DNA of 64,000 bases from JAAFHB01 sp963677935 (GCA_963677935.2 CAXXEH010000003.1:124001-188000), one strand, 5' to 3'. Positions 52,636 to 63,065 are shown, counted from the stretch's first letter. Notes: generated by a model from the letters alone, not told the origin. Numbers and translations: made by a program.

Positions 52636-54843
52636 ATGAAAAAGCAAATCTTATTAATAGTCGCCATTGGTTTACTGTTTGAAAGCCAGGCCATAGTTGC
52701 ACAGGAAACAAAATTGAATACCAAATATATAACTATAAGTATTAACAAGAGTGGTTATATCAAAAGTATTAAAGATAAAATCACAAAAAAGGAGTATTGC
52801 CCGGCCAACGATTCATCGGCTATACTAAGTCTGTACAAGGACAAAGCATACATTTTGCCCGTCTCTGTAAAGTTTGATAGCCCAAAAAGCCAAATGGTTT
52901 TATTCTATCCGAATGGTTCGGTTGCTACGGTAAGAGCTGAGCAAAAGGGTAAATATTTACGTTTTCAATTGCTGTCGCTTACTCCCCGCAACGGGGTGGA
53001 CAACATTGTTTGGGGGCCCTACAAAACCAATATTTCCAAAACCATTGGCGAGATTATTTCGGTAGTCAGGGACGATAAGTTTGCCATAGGAATTATGGCT
53101 CTGGATGACAATACAACAAGCGGTCCACCTTGTGATGCCGATATGTATGAATTGTATTATTATATCCATTCCCCCGATACTTCCTTGTATCCATTGCCAA
53201 ACGGAATGTATGAGGGGAAGAGATTTTCTACAGGTGGTAATGGTCTTTCCGATATGGAATATTTCTCTCATCCTGAGGAATATTACCGGATTAATTATGG
53301 TAATGGGGCCTCTCTTGAGCCAACCTTCGGTTCAACGATCACCTTGCATTCGCGCGACAGGAGAAAACCACAAACAATTTTTTACTCCTTGCTGCCCGAT
53401 TATCCGGAGCTTAATGCACGGCGCCATCAAATTGTCGATCCGGTTGATGTCGATTTTATCGGTTCTGGGATTGCATTTTATGGGTGCCCCGATAATTTGG
53501 GTTTGAATACCATTGAGAATATTGTACTTGCCGAAGGATTGCCGCATCCAATGGTTGATGGCAAATGGATAAAAGATCCTGCCGCTTACAGGCCAGATAT
53601 TGCATGGGGTGGGGTTCACGATAGTTTAATCAGTTATGCGAAACAAATAGGATTTAAAGCAGTTCAGGCTGAAGGTATAGATCAATATTTTGTCAACAGG
53701 GGTAATCGATGGGCAGGAACAACAGTCAAATTTTCAAATAGCTCGATGCCCATTAGCGAATATACAAAACTCACCAATAAGGAAGGGATTGCTTTTGGAT
53801 TACATACCCTGACGAACTTTGTTCAACCACATACCAGCGATATGAAGCCAGTTCCGAACGATAGTTTATGTGCTATTTTGAGGACTACTATTATAAACAA
53901 TATTGATGTAACCGATACCATTATCTGTGTTGCAGATACGAGTTATCTGAATGAAAGCGGTGGATGGCATGACAATAAGACAAATGTACTGAAGTTGGGG
54001 AAAGAACTCATTAAATATTCTGGCGTTACGACGACTGTTCCATACACCTTGATGAATATAAAAAGAGGGCAATACAGTACGTTTCCTACTGCCCATCGTT
54101 CGGGCGATACTATTTCCAAATTACAGCCAAATTGTTACGCATATCTTGGTTTTGTTCCTAATATGGCCCTTCAGGATAAATATGCAGACTATTATGCACA
54201 TCTGCTCAAAGACGGCGGCATGAATTATATTGATTTTGACGGACTTGAAAGTTGTGTATACCAGGGTCACGGGCATTATTCAACAAAAAGGTTTTTAAGA
54301 AGGTTGATTACAAAATTGACCGAACTCGGGGTTCCTTACCTGCGTATTATGGGTTCCTGTGTCTATGAAGGTAGTTGGCATTATATGAGTGTTTTTAATA
54401 TTGGATGCGATAATATTGATGAAAAATTTGCGATGTTTAATCCTGTCTCAAATACATGGGGGATTGAAGGCAAAGACCTTCGATATGTTTGTTTAAGCAA
54501 TTACCTGCCATGTACGTTTGGAATTGTCAGTTTTAAACCCGATTGGACGGTACAGGTTGCTGAAAATCTGCAGGCTAAATCCGTTGCATGGGGAGCTACA
54601 TATATGCTCGGATTAAACCAGGATGTAGCAGAGAAATGCCCTGCTAAATACGAAATTTTTAAAACGCTCAGGACCTGGGAAAATGCTAGGGCTGCCAATG
54701 TTTTTACTGAAAAACAGAAAGAAAAGATGAGGCTTGCAGAAAATAGATTCCACCTTGAACAGGTGGATAAGAACCATTGGAACCTTTATCCGGTGTTAAG
54801 TAATGGAGGATATGGGACTCCTGAGATACTGGTCGGGCATTAA
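52636..54843 (+). CDS. Family X: unclassified barrel-type glycosidase-like protein, copy 2
   Basis: 735 residues, Sec signal (LIVAIGLLFESQAIVAQ) rather than the lipoprotein signal of its paralogue at 16614. Domain order is the same: beta-rich part (~25-290; NIVWGPYKTNISKTIGEIIS), barrel with DIAWGGVHDSLISYAKQIG, FGLHTLTNFVQPHTSDMK, an insert of ~85 residues (~410-495; VLKLGKELIKYSGV, NIKRGQYSTF), and MNYIDFDGLESCVYQGHGHY (Asp533, Asp535, Glu538), then LRIMGSCVYEGSWHYMSVFN and FKPDWTVQVAENLQAKS. The high conservation of acidic residues between copies suggests a catalytic barrel. No GH family recognised. Confidence 0.7.
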   Translation: MKKQILLIVAIGLLFESQAIVAQETKLNTKYITISINKSGYIKSIKDKITKKEYCPANDSSAILSLYKDKAYILPVSVKFDSPKSQMVLFYPNGSVATVRAEQKGKYLRFQLLSLTPRNGVDNIVWGPYKTNISKTIGEIISVVRDDKFAIGIMALDDNTTSGPPCDADMYELYYYIHSPDTSLYPLPNGMYEGKRFSTGGNGLSDMEYFSHPEEYYRINYGNGASLEPTFGSTITLHSRDRRKPQTIFYSLLPDYPELNARRHQIVDPVDVDFIGSGIAFYGCPDNLGLNTIENIVLAEGLPHPMVDGKWIKDPAAYRPDIAWGGVHDSLISYAKQIGFKAVQAEGIDQYFVNRGNRWAGTTVKFSNSSMPISEYTKLTNKEGIAFGLHTLTNFVQPHTSDMKPVPNDSLCAILRTTIINNIDVTDTIICVADTSYLNESGGWHDNKTNVLKLGKELIKYSGVTTTVPYTLMNIKRGQYSTFPTAHRSGDTISKLQPNCYAYLGFVPNMALQDKYADYYAHLLKDGGMNYIDFDGLESCVYQGHGHYSTKRFLRRLITKLTELGVPYLRIMGSCVYEGSWHYMSVFNIGCDNIDEKFAMFNPVSNTWGIEGKDLRYVCLSNYLPCTFGIVSFKPDWTVQVAENLQAKSVAWGATYMLGLNQDVAEKCPAKYEIFKTLRTWENARAANVFTEKQKEKMRLAENRFHLEQVDKNHWNLYPVLSNGGYGTPEILVGH

Positions 54844-54999
54844 GTAGTATTGATTACATAAAAAAATCTATTCAGTGATGAGAAAAATAGTATTAATAAT
54901 GGGTAATCTTTATTTGGTATATGTCCAAAAGCCGTCAAAGGCTGTAATTGTCTTTTTCCCATGTTATAGGTCTGATATTTATTAAAAATTGACAGCAAT

Positions 55000-57186
55000 A
55001 TGAATCGACGAGCGTATATCAAATCCAGTGCAATTGCAGCGGGCAGTGTTGCCCTCTCTGCTTTTGCTATCGAAAAAGTATTGGCAAATGAAGAAAGTTG
55101 GGTAAATCCAGACTTTCAAAACTCAATTTCAGAAAAAGAAAGAGTTAATCCTTTGTTACCTTTAGAGTCTCTGGCAACCGGATGGCTGCGAAGATACCAG
55201 ACCCAACTTGCTGCCATGCCAGGACTGAACAACAACATTGGTTCGATCCAAATCGAAGCAGACCCTGTCGCGATCAAACATCCAATTTTTCCTCCCTATA
55301 GTGGTGGAAACGAAATATCGGGGATAACAATAATCAACGGTAAAAACATTGCCCAGGTAACGGATGGTGTTGAAATACGGTGGACTGCATACGAAGTAGA
55401 ACGCCGCTGTACTACTGCCGATGGCTGGGAACTTAACTCAAAAGCATCACTACTTCCAGAAGAGGCCGGATTTGTGTTGTCGCTCACTGTTCTAAATACA
55501 AAATCCCATGCACGCTCACTCTCGTTTGGACTTATCCTGTCAGGGAGGGCTATGAATACCGGGGATCAGGGATACGCATGGGCGGTGCCATCCATCCCTA
55601 CGGACGTTGCCTCCTTTATAAAAACGGAAGGGCTAAGGCAGGATGTATTGGAAACAGAAATTGAGAATACCTGTTTGATACAAAATGATGGAGGAACAGC
55701 CTTTTCCGCAACGACATTTGATACTAGGCCAACCTTATGGAAGGATCAACGGGAACCTATCTGGATCCAGACAATTGGTTCAGGGAAGAGTTTGAATTTG
55801 ACAATGCTTGTTACTTATTCTGATAAACGGGCAGCATGTGAATCACTTTGCCGGAAATGGCGTACCCGCATACCGGAAATTGCCCCACTTTCAAAAAAAA
55901 GGTGGGAAGATTTATGGGAAGCAGCCTTTACCCCGGGAAACAAAATTTTCAGTGGGTCGCTTCCATTGATGAAAACGAATAGTCTTTCCGTTGACCGCAT
56001 CTATTATAACGGGGTGTTGACAATGCTCACCTGTCGACGTGTTTATCCACATGCGAAGATCAAACCTTGTTATCTTACGTTATGGCCCCGGAGAGGTGAA
56101 GGATCTGGATATTTAGCATGGGATTTGCCTTATACCAGTGGAATACTTTCCCGTCTGGACCCTGCTGCAGTGATTGAAACACTACTGTTTGCCATGTCAG
56201 CACCGGAACTTGATTTTCAGGTAACCAACTATTTTACGCTTGAATTTGGTGGTTGGCCTTGTTGTGCACATCCAATGGCCATTTACACCACTGCATTTAA
56301 TTTGTTGCGAAACACAACCGATAGATCATGGTTAGAGCGGACCATCTCCCGTACAAGTCGTTCGACAAAGGGATTTGAGGCCGCCTCGCAAGGTCAGGTT
56401 ACAGAATCAGAAGCAGGGAGAACACGAAAACTTACAGCACGACTGGCTCTTGAAGAGGTTGTATTTATACACCGTCGAAAAAAATTAGCTGATGCAAATC
56501 TGATAGACTTCGGCTCCCGTTCTTCCTACCTTGAATGCATTACCACATATGCCCATGGGACTGCGGGCCATACTGCACAGCAATATTGGGCTATGAAACA
56601 ATACGATGAATTGTTTGGAGGCGATACCTCTGCAGAGCGGGCAAAATTGCTCGAAGGGATTATGAGCCTCTACCGGAGCAAAGATGGGTTCTTTGATTGC
56701 CTCTATCCCGATGGCCGGAGGTTTCCGGCAGCCAATCTTTACGATATAGGCCTTGTATTAACCGGCATTGGTGATGTCCTGAACCCGGAGCAGGTTAAGG
56801 AAATGCTCTCTTTTGTCCACGATCAATTGTTGACCCCGACCTGGGCGAGATGCTTGTCAGCTACTGATTTTGATGCACTTAGTGGCATCCGGTGCGATCA
56901 TCAGTGGGCGGGCTGTTTCCCAAGCTGGTTATCTCAGTTTGTTTTGGGAATTTATAAGTGTGGACTAACCGAAAAAGATATCCCATGGCTGATGACCTGG
57001 CTTGAAGGTGTATCAAAAACCACCTTACAAGGGCCATTTGCCCAGGCCTATTGGGCTGATGATGTTTACCCGAAAGAACTTGGTGCAGCGGCAAAATGCT
57101 ATGACGAGTTAGTCCAGGGCAACCATTGGGTAATTGGCTCAGGGGCGCATTTTGCGGAGATGGTGTTTAAAATGAATAATATATAA
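55000..57186 (+). CDS. Tat-exported protein with predicted (alpha/alpha)6 barrel, family unassigned
   Basis: 728 residues with a twin-arginine-style leader (MNRRAYIKSSAIAAGSVALS). N-terminal ~300 residues are beta-rich (VEIRWTAYEVERRCTTADGW, LSFGLILSGRAMNTGDQGYA); the rest is helical with aromatic landmarks RIYYNGVLTMLTCRRVYP, GSGYLAWDLPYTSGILSRLD, LEFGGWPCCAHPMAIYTTAF and CDHQWAGCFPSWLSQFVLGI. The AWDLPYTSG segment resembles the WD motif of GH63/GH37/GH15-type helical barrels. Specific function not recognised; a glycosidase role is inferred from fold pattern and neighbours. Confidence 0.6.
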   Translation: MNRRAYIKSSAIAAGSVALSAFAIEKVLANEESWVNPDFQNSISEKERVNPLLPLESLATGWLRRYQTQLAAMPGLNNNIGSIQIEADPVAIKHPIFPPYSGGNEISGITIINGKNIAQVTDGVEIRWTAYEVERRCTTADGWELNSKASLLPEEAGFVLSLTVLNTKSHARSLSFGLILSGRAMNTGDQGYAWAVPSIPTDVASFIKTEGLRQDVLETEIENTCLIQNDGGTAFSATTFDTRPTLWKDQREPIWIQTIGSGKSLNLTMLVTYSDKRAACESLCRKWRTRIPEIAPLSKKRWEDLWEAAFTPGNKIFSGSLPLMKTNSLSVDRIYYNGVLTMLTCRRVYPHAKIKPCYLTLWPRRGEGSGYLAWDLPYTSGILSRLDPAAVIETLLFAMSAPELDFQVTNYFTLEFGGWPCCAHPMAIYTTAFNLLRNTTDRSWLERTISRTSRSTKGFEAASQGQVTESEAGRTRKLTARLALEEVVFIHRRKKLADANLIDFGSRSSYLECITTYAHGTAGHTAQQYWAMKQYDELFGGDTSAERAKLLEGIMSLYRSKDGFFDCLYPDGRRFPAANLYDIGLVLTGIGDVLNPEQVKEMLSFVHDQLLTPTWARCLSATDFDALSGIRCDHQWAGCFPSWLSQFVLGIYKCGLTEKDIPWLMTWLEGVSKTTLQGPFAQAYWADDVYPKELGAAAKCYDELVQGNHWVIGSGAHFAEMVFKMNNI

Positions 57187-57197
57187 AAGGCAGGAAT

Positions 57198-59285
57198 ATG
57201 AATCTGATAAAAACACGAGTTGTAATAATGTTGGCAATTGTATTGATGCAGTTGTATGGATATGCACAGAAATTGCCAGATGCATTATTTCATTTTAAAG
57301 AAGTACGAGCCCCAAGTATTACTGTTGAAGCTAATGACCATTCATTATTGATTAAATCATCAGATTCTAAAGGGTTTAGCCAGTGCAAGCCATATATAGC
57401 ATGGCGAAATGTTGGTGATGTTAGGTGGACAGAAGACTACTGCCATTCCATCGAAGAAAAAAAGATTACGAATGACCAGCAAGTTTTAACCTGTAAAACA
57501 GGACCGGTAATTGCAGAAATCACGATTAAAAGAATTAAGCCTAATGTGTTGGAGTTTTCAGGAAGCATTAAAAACAAGAGCAGGTCAATTATTGAACTTG
57601 CCAGGTTTCATTACCTGCAAGGCGTATGTGATGGGAAAACCAGCTTTTTGACCTATCCAATTTTCAGCGTAACTAAAAGCACAGATTCAATTCCCCCCTT
57701 TCGGCAATCTTTTGAAAAGATGTGGGGAAAATGGAATGTCAAAATGCTGACCATGGCAGAACCGGTTTATGATGCCCCTAACTGGGCAAAATCTACCGAT
57801 GCCGGAATGTTTGCTGTTGGACCTAACCTACCGGGATGGTTTATCGGTTTTACAGCGCCTGCCAAAGCTTATGGTGAAGTAGGCTACAAAACTCAACAAA
57901 TACCGTCTCCTTTTTATGTCGGTACTGTTCTTGACAATATCATTCTTGAACCTGATTCAACCCGTGAACTTGAAAAATTCATACTCTACAAAGGTGATTG
58001 CCAGGATGGCCTGGACTATTGGATAAAAAGGACTGCCACCGAATTACATGCGAAAGCTGAAACCCAACCGTTGACAGGTTATTGTTCGTGGTATCAGAAA
58101 TATGAAAATGTTGGATCTGATGATATTCTTAAAGCCTCTGAGATGTTCAAATCTTTCCCTTCATCCCCAGGGGGGCGGACTATCCAGATCGACGATGGTT
58201 ATCAGGTTATGCCTGGCGACTGGCGACCCAACAAAAAATTCGAAAAAGTGTGGAAAGAATTACCCATCCTGATTGAAAAATCAGGGTCAATTCCTGGTTT
58301 GTGGATTGCGCCTACCGGTATTCACGAATCTCATCCTTTGGTAAAAAAACATCCTGAAATGTTACAGCATTTGCCTGATGGAGAAATGGCCGTCAGTTTT
58401 TCAAATTGGGGCTGGGCGACCGACCCGGACGGATTGCATAAAGAAGATCCCGCTCAAACCTATTGGCTGGAAATGGATCGTCCGGATTCGAAAGAGTTTA
58501 TCCGCGAAATTTTCAAAAATGCCATAAAAGAAGGGTGGCGGTACTTTAAAGTTGATTTTACCTATGCTATATCTACATCGCGGGTTGCCTTTAACCGAAA
58601 GAAAACCCGTATGGAAACCTATAAGGATCTTTACAAGTTAATCCGCGAAACATGCGGCCCTGATATTTTACTCAATGCCTGTGTGGGCTATCCGGAACGT
58701 TATGCTATTGGCAATGTTAACATGGTAAGAATAGGCGGGGACATTGGGTCGGAATGGGGAAGTGTTCAGCAAAACCTACGTGAATTATTATGGCGTTCTC
58801 GAGTCAATGGAACTTGGTACCAGGCCGATCCGGATGTGTTTTTTATGCGTAAGGAAAATTCAAAACTGAATGAGGAAGAAAATTTCCTTTTAACAGGTTC
58901 CGTTGGCCTCATGGGAGGGGTATTCATGACCTCCGATCTGCCTGACCAGTGGACCCCTCGGGGACTCGAGCAAATAAAAGCATTTTGGACTCCCCGCATA
59001 CCTGTAAGACATTTTGTTCTTTACGGTGAAAATAATTCTATCAGAGCCTATATGGTAAGTTTTAAGGATGAGAAAGGCCCTTCACACAGAGTTGGTATTT
59101 ATAACTGGAGCGATGTAGGAAAAACAATTAGTATCCCAATGTCGGAACTGAATTTTAAAAAGGGGATTAAATGGAATGCTACGCCCTTTCTTAATACACA
59201 ATCTATTAAGTTGCAAGGCAATTCAATCGTGGTCGAAAACATGCCACCACACAGTTTGCGGATAGTTGATTTAATTGCCATGTAG
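57198..59285 (+). CDS. GH36-family alpha-galactosidase-like enzyme, exported (copy 2)
   Basis: 695 residues; signal ending LYGYAQ. N-terminal beta-sandwich (~25-285), barrel with GYCSWYQKYENVGSDDILKA, GGRTIQIDDGYQVMPGDWRP, nucleophile in RYFKVDFTYAIS (Asp453) and acid/base in VRIGGDIGSEWG (Asp515), then a C-terminal beta domain. Both GH36 catalytic Asp residues are present. Sequence is clearly different from the GH36 protein at 48935, so the two may act on different alpha-galactosyl linkages. Begins 11 bp after the Tat-exported protein gene. Confidence 0.85.
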   Translation: MNLIKTRVVIMLAIVLMQLYGYAQKLPDALFHFKEVRAPSITVEANDHSLLIKSSDSKGFSQCKPYIAWRNVGDVRWTEDYCHSIEEKKITNDQQVLTCKTGPVIAEITIKRIKPNVLEFSGSIKNKSRSIIELARFHYLQGVCDGKTSFLTYPIFSVTKSTDSIPPFRQSFEKMWGKWNVKMLTMAEPVYDAPNWAKSTDAGMFAVGPNLPGWFIGFTAPAKAYGEVGYKTQQIPSPFYVGTVLDNIILEPDSTRELEKFILYKGDCQDGLDYWIKRTATELHAKAETQPLTGYCSWYQKYENVGSDDILKASEMFKSFPSSPGGRTIQIDDGYQVMPGDWRPNKKFEKVWKELPILIEKSGSIPGLWIAPTGIHESHPLVKKHPEMLQHLPDGEMAVSFSNWGWATDPDGLHKEDPAQTYWLEMDRPDSKEFIREIFKNAIKEGWRYFKVDFTYAISTSRVAFNRKKTRMETYKDLYKLIRETCGPDILLNACVGYPERYAIGNVNMVRIGGDIGSEWGSVQQNLRELLWRSRVNGTWYQADPDVFFMRKENSKLNEEENFLLTGSVGLMGGVFMTSDLPDQWTPRGLEQIKAFWTPRIPVRHFVLYGENNSIRAYMVSFKDEKGPSHRVGIYNWSDVGKTISIPMSELNFKKGIKWNATPFLNTQSIKLQGNSIVVENMPPHSLRIVDLIAM

Positions 59286-59361
59286 CGATTCCTATAAATA
59301 ATTACAACTGTTTAAATTTTATTATTCTTATTTTATTCATCAGAATTCACTTGATCAGGAC

Positions 59362-59465
59362 TGTGCCGTAGGCACATAATGTCGGTAGAAAGAGAATTTA
59401 CAGCAAAATATTCCGTCCCGTACGGGACGGAATTTAGATCTTAATACATATTCTACCGACATTAT
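59362..59465. repeat. Nested inverted repeat / palindrome element
   Basis: Outer arms ATAATGTCGGTAGAA (59376-59390) and its exact reverse complement (59451-59465) enclose a perfect 24-bp palindrome at 59410-59433 (ATTCCGTCCCGT plus mirror half). A third hairpin TGTGCC-GTA-GGCACA (59362-59376) abuts the left arm. It sits 77 bp after the GH36 stop. The GTGC hairpin plus GGTAGAAA order is shared with 32369-32397. Could fold as a cruciform or RNA hairpin and act as transcription or mRNA-end signal, or be a REP/MITE-like element. Confidence 0.8.
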
Positions 59466-59539
59466 ATCTCTGACGGGACAAAAATAAATCTTAAACAGTC
59501 TCAAAATTTATACAGTTTCTAAATAAAAGTTAAGACTCA

Positions 59540-61522
59540 ATGAAAAAAAGGATCATAATACTAATATCACTGATCATTATCAGCTTTGGCGGTAATGCGA
59601 TAGAAAATAAAAATAAAGAAAGGCAGTCTGTTAACCGTATTCAGGGTAATTTGATAACGGAACTTAAAGGACCAGCCGGAACCGGCACCAGCCCTTACGG
59701 CAGCAGTAAACCCTACACACGCTGGTGGTGGTTTGCCTCCATCATTAAGAATGAGGACATCAAAGACCAGCTGGATTGGCTGAAGCAGAACAACTTTGGA
59801 GGGGTGGAGATTGCCTTTGTTTATCCGGTGAACAAAAACCCAAAAGCAGAGCGTTTCCCCTGGCTGGGGAAAGAGTGGCAGGGGGCGGTCAGCTATGCCA
59901 AGCAGTATGCCGACAGCATCGGGCTGGGCTGCGATTTTACCTTCGGCACCCTGTGGCCCTTTGGCGGGACATTTGTAAAGGATTCGGACCGTACCCGGAT
60001 ATGGGGTGATCCCCGGTTTAAACAACCATTGGCCAAATCGTGGACGATGCCCGACACAGGAAACGTGGTCAACCACATGGACAAAGGCGCTTTTGAGCGG
60101 TATGCCAAAGTGATGGGCGATGCCCTGTCGCCAGCCCTCAAAGGTACAAAGTCTTCCATTTTCTGTGACTCATGGGAAGTGGATACCAAATACATCTGGA
60201 CAGAAGGTTTTGATAAGGTTTTCCAAAAACAGTTTGGTTACGATATCCGCCCATTTATGGACAGCATCTATTCGAAGGGCAATGCCGGACCGAGGTACGA
60301 CTACATGAAACTGGTGTCGAAACTGGTTTTAAACGAGTTTTACATTCCCTTTACCCAAAAAGCGCACGAACTTGGAGCGCTGAGCCGTGTTCAGATCGCC
60401 GGAGCACCCACCGACCTGATTACAGCTTATGCCTCGGTCGATATTCCGGAAACAGAAGCCATGCTGTATGAACCGGGTTATACAAAAATTGTTTCGTCTG
60501 CAGCGGCCCTTTCCGGTAAAACGATTGTATCGAGTGAAACCTTTACCTGCCTTTATGGCTGGCCCTCAAAGAACATCCGCAAGGAACAGACCGCCGATTT
60601 AAAACTGGTTGCCGATGCCTTGTTTGCCAATGGGGTGAACCAGGTAATCTGGCATGGGATGCCTTATAATCCGAAAGGGATCGATACGATCTATTTCTAT
60701 GCCAGTGTCCATGTAGGCAAAAAGGGGAGCCTGACTGAAGAACTCCCCACTTTTAACAATTACCTGAAAAAGGTTTCCGAAAAGATGCGCTTTGGCAGGA
60801 CCTACTCTGATATTGCGGTTTACCTGCCAACGGAAGATTCATGGATTGCCGGGGAATATCCCAAAGAACTTCAATCGCCTTGGTCATGGGGCGCCTATGA
60901 AATGCGTTACGAACATTTTAACGCTGAACTAAAAGGTTACCAGCCATTGTGGGTAAACAATGACTTTCTTGCTAAAGCTGATTTTAAGGACAACACGCTT
61001 TGGATAAACGATTTCCCGTTTAACGTGCTGTATGTTGATGCCAGATCCCTCGATATCGAAACACTGAAAACCATTTTCAAACTGGCCGGTAAAGGTTTAC
61101 CTGTCTGCCTGAAACAACAGCCAGGGCAAAGTGGATACAAAAAGGATAAAGATTTTGAAGCGATGCTGGCTAAACTTCAGTTATTGCCCAATGTAAGCGG
61201 CGATTTCAAAAAACTGATAAAGCAGGCTCCATTGGTACAGGGAGATAACATTCCGCAGTTTTGGTGCCGCACGGATGGTAAAACGGCCACAATCTTTTTT
61301 GCCAATCCGAAAACCGAAAAGCTGAGCTACCCGGTAAACTATGGACAATCCCGGCAGGATAGTACTTTTTCGGGAAATATTGTCATTAATTTAAAAGGGA
61401 AGCGTACGCCGGTTGAACTAAAGTTTAAGCCCTACCAGTCGTTGATGCTGACAATTGACGAAAAGGGTGAAGCCCGGTTTGTGGACATCAGTTTTGTGCC
61501 AAAAACACCTAAAAAATTATAA
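59540..61522 (+). CDS. Short GH106-like (rhamnosidase-related) protein, exported
   Basis: 660 residues; signal ~1-20 (ILISLIIISFGGNA). The barrel begins TRWWWFASIIKNEDIKDQLD, FGGVEIAFVYPVNK and GLGCDFTFGTLWPFGG, the same arrangement as GH106 relatives, with FCDSWEVDTKYIWTEGF, EAMLYEPGYTKIVSSAAALS, IVSSETFTCLYGWPS and NQVIWHGMPYNPKG. Unlike the 1043-residue relative at 42111, it stops after a small domain (ELKFKPYQSLMLTI) and lacks the C-terminal sugar-binding sandwich. The last strand pair matches the KPYES-type segment seen in the remnant at 1618-2454. Whether the missing domain is loss or a natural short subfamily is unclear. Confidence 0.7.
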   Translation: MKKRIIILISLIIISFGGNAIENKNKERQSVNRIQGNLITELKGPAGTGTSPYGSSKPYTRWWWFASIIKNEDIKDQLDWLKQNNFGGVEIAFVYPVNKNPKAERFPWLGKEWQGAVSYAKQYADSIGLGCDFTFGTLWPFGGTFVKDSDRTRIWGDPRFKQPLAKSWTMPDTGNVVNHMDKGAFERYAKVMGDALSPALKGTKSSIFCDSWEVDTKYIWTEGFDKVFQKQFGYDIRPFMDSIYSKGNAGPRYDYMKLVSKLVLNEFYIPFTQKAHELGALSRVQIAGAPTDLITAYASVDIPETEAMLYEPGYTKIVSSAAALSGKTIVSSETFTCLYGWPSKNIRKEQTADLKLVADALFANGVNQVIWHGMPYNPKGIDTIYFYASVHVGKKGSLTEELPTFNNYLKKVSEKMRFGRTYSDIAVYLPTEDSWIAGEYPKELQSPWSWGAYEMRYEHFNAELKGYQPLWVNNDFLAKADFKDNTLWINDFPFNVLYVDARSLDIETLKTIFKLAGKGLPVCLKQQPGQSGYKKDKDFEAMLAKLQLLPNVSGDFKKLIKQAPLVQGDNIPQFWCRTDGKTATIFFANPKTEKLSYPVNYGQSRQDSTFSGNIVINLKGKRTPVELKFKPYQSLMLTIDEKGEARFVDISFVPKTPKKL

Positions 61523-61638
61523 CCATGTATTGTAAGGTTAATCCGGCATTCGATGACAAAACAATATATAGCTGTATTGTGGTTACTAATAAGTACCAGT
61601 TTTTATGATCGTCAAATTTAAAAAATAAAATAAAAAAA

Positions 61639-63039
61639 ATGAAACGAAGAGAATTTATCAAAAACAATATTGCTGGTAGTGTAGCTATCAGTATGCCGCT
61701 AATCTTGTCGGCCAATATCAAGGGGGCCAACGACCGTGTACGGGTAGGTGTGATCGGTATCCATGGGATGGGGCAATCCCATATCAATGGTTACTCCGTA
61801 TTAAAAAATGTAGAGGTAGCAGCGGTCTGCGACATAGACCAGAACCTATACCCGGAAGTTATTAAGTCCCATTTTACCAGCAAGGGGTTGAAAGCCCCTC
61901 AGACATACGTAGATATGCGCAAGTTGTATGAGAACAAGGATATAGATGCCGTATCAATAGTAACACCAAACCATTGGCATGCCCTGGCGGCTATTTGGGC
62001 TATCCAGGCCGGCAAACATGTTTCAGTTGAAAAACCTTGCTGTTACAATATGTATGAAGGTATAAAGTTGATGGAAGCAGCGAAGAAATACAAGGTGATC
62101 GTTCAGGACGGCGCGGAACAAAGGAGCAACCCTTGTGCCCAAACAGCCGCAGAATTCCTTCATTCAGGGCAATTGGGTGAAGTTTACCTGGCCAAGGGTA
62201 TCTGCTATAAGCGGCGCGATACTATAGGAAAGTATCCTGATGGTCCGATGAGGGAGGGGGAGAAATGCCAGTTTGGGTCTTTTACCAGTAATTACCTTTC
62301 GAAAGTGGATTATGATCTATGGCTGGGGCCGGCACCGAAGCGCCCCTTCAACCCCAACCGGTTCCATTACATGTGGCATTGGAACTGGGATTATGGGAAT
62401 GGTGACATGGGCAACCAGGGGGTCCATGAAATTGATGTTGCACGGTGGGGTCTTGGAGTTCGGCTACCCACACGTATCACGTCGATGGGAGGGCATTTTA
62501 TGTTTGATGATGCCCAAAACACCCCCAATGTATTAATGTCCATGTTTGAATTCCCGAATGAATCAGGACAAGGAGATAAGAAAAAGGTCCTGCAGTTTGA
62601 GGTGCGTCATTGGATATGTAACCGTGAGGTTTGGTTCGGCGCTGAAAACTCAGATGCCTCCGGCTACATGAAAAGTGCGGACAACACAGTTGGTAACCTG
62701 TTTTTTGGTTCAAAAGGGTACATGGCCAAGAATGTAGATCAATGGCAAACCTATATGGGCAAAAACATGGAGCTGGGCCAGTCAGGCAAAGGACTGGGCA
62801 ATCATTATGAAAATTTTATAGAAACAATACGGTCTAACGATCCTTTCATGCTGAATGGAAAGATCGAAGAAGGAGTGTATTCCTGCATGATCATGCACAT
62901 GGGTAATATTGCATACCGCTTGGGGCGTACTCTGGAATTTGACCCTGTAAAAATGGAGTTTAAGAATGACAGGGAAGCCAATGCAATGATGGCCCGGGAA
63001 GAGTACCGTCATCCGTTTGTTATTCCAGATAAAGTATAA
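61639..63039 (+). CDS. Gfo/Idh/MocA-family oxidoreductase with Tat-like leader
   Basis: 466 residues. Leader MKRREFIKNNIAGSVAISMP, Rossmann fold VRVGVIGIHGMGQSHINGYS, VEVAAVCDI, VSIVTPNHWHALAAIWAIQA and GKHVSVEKPCC (the EKP motif, here followed by Cys), then the C-terminal substrate domain with WHWNWDYGNGDMGNQGVHEI (His near the active site). Uses NAD(P) to oxidise/reduce a sugar or, as shown for some exported members, to cleave glycosides by a redox mechanism. A truncated relative lies at 28478. The next gene (DUF6807) often accompanies such oxidoreductases. Confidence 0.88.
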   Translation: MKRREFIKNNIAGSVAISMPLILSANIKGANDRVRVGVIGIHGMGQSHINGYSVLKNVEVAAVCDIDQNLYPEVIKSHFTSKGLKAPQTYVDMRKLYENKDIDAVSIVTPNHWHALAAIWAIQAGKHVSVEKPCCYNMYEGIKLMEAAKKYKVIVQDGAEQRSNPCAQTAAEFLHSGQLGEVYLAKGICYKRRDTIGKYPDGPMREGEKCQFGSFTSNYLSKVDYDLWLGPAPKRPFNPNRFHYMWHWNWDYGNGDMGNQGVHEIDVARWGLGVRLPTRITSMGGHFMFDDAQNTPNVLMSMFEFPNESGQGDKKKVLQFEVRHWICNREVWFGAENSDASGYMKSADNTVGNLFFGSKGYMAKNVDQWQTYMGKNMELGQSGKGLGNHYENFIETIRSNDPFMLNGKIEEGVYSCMIMHMGNIAYRLGRTLEFDPVKMEFKNDREANAMMAREEYRHPFVIPDKV

Positions 63040-63065
63040 AGCATAAATATTCAAATAAGAGAAAG

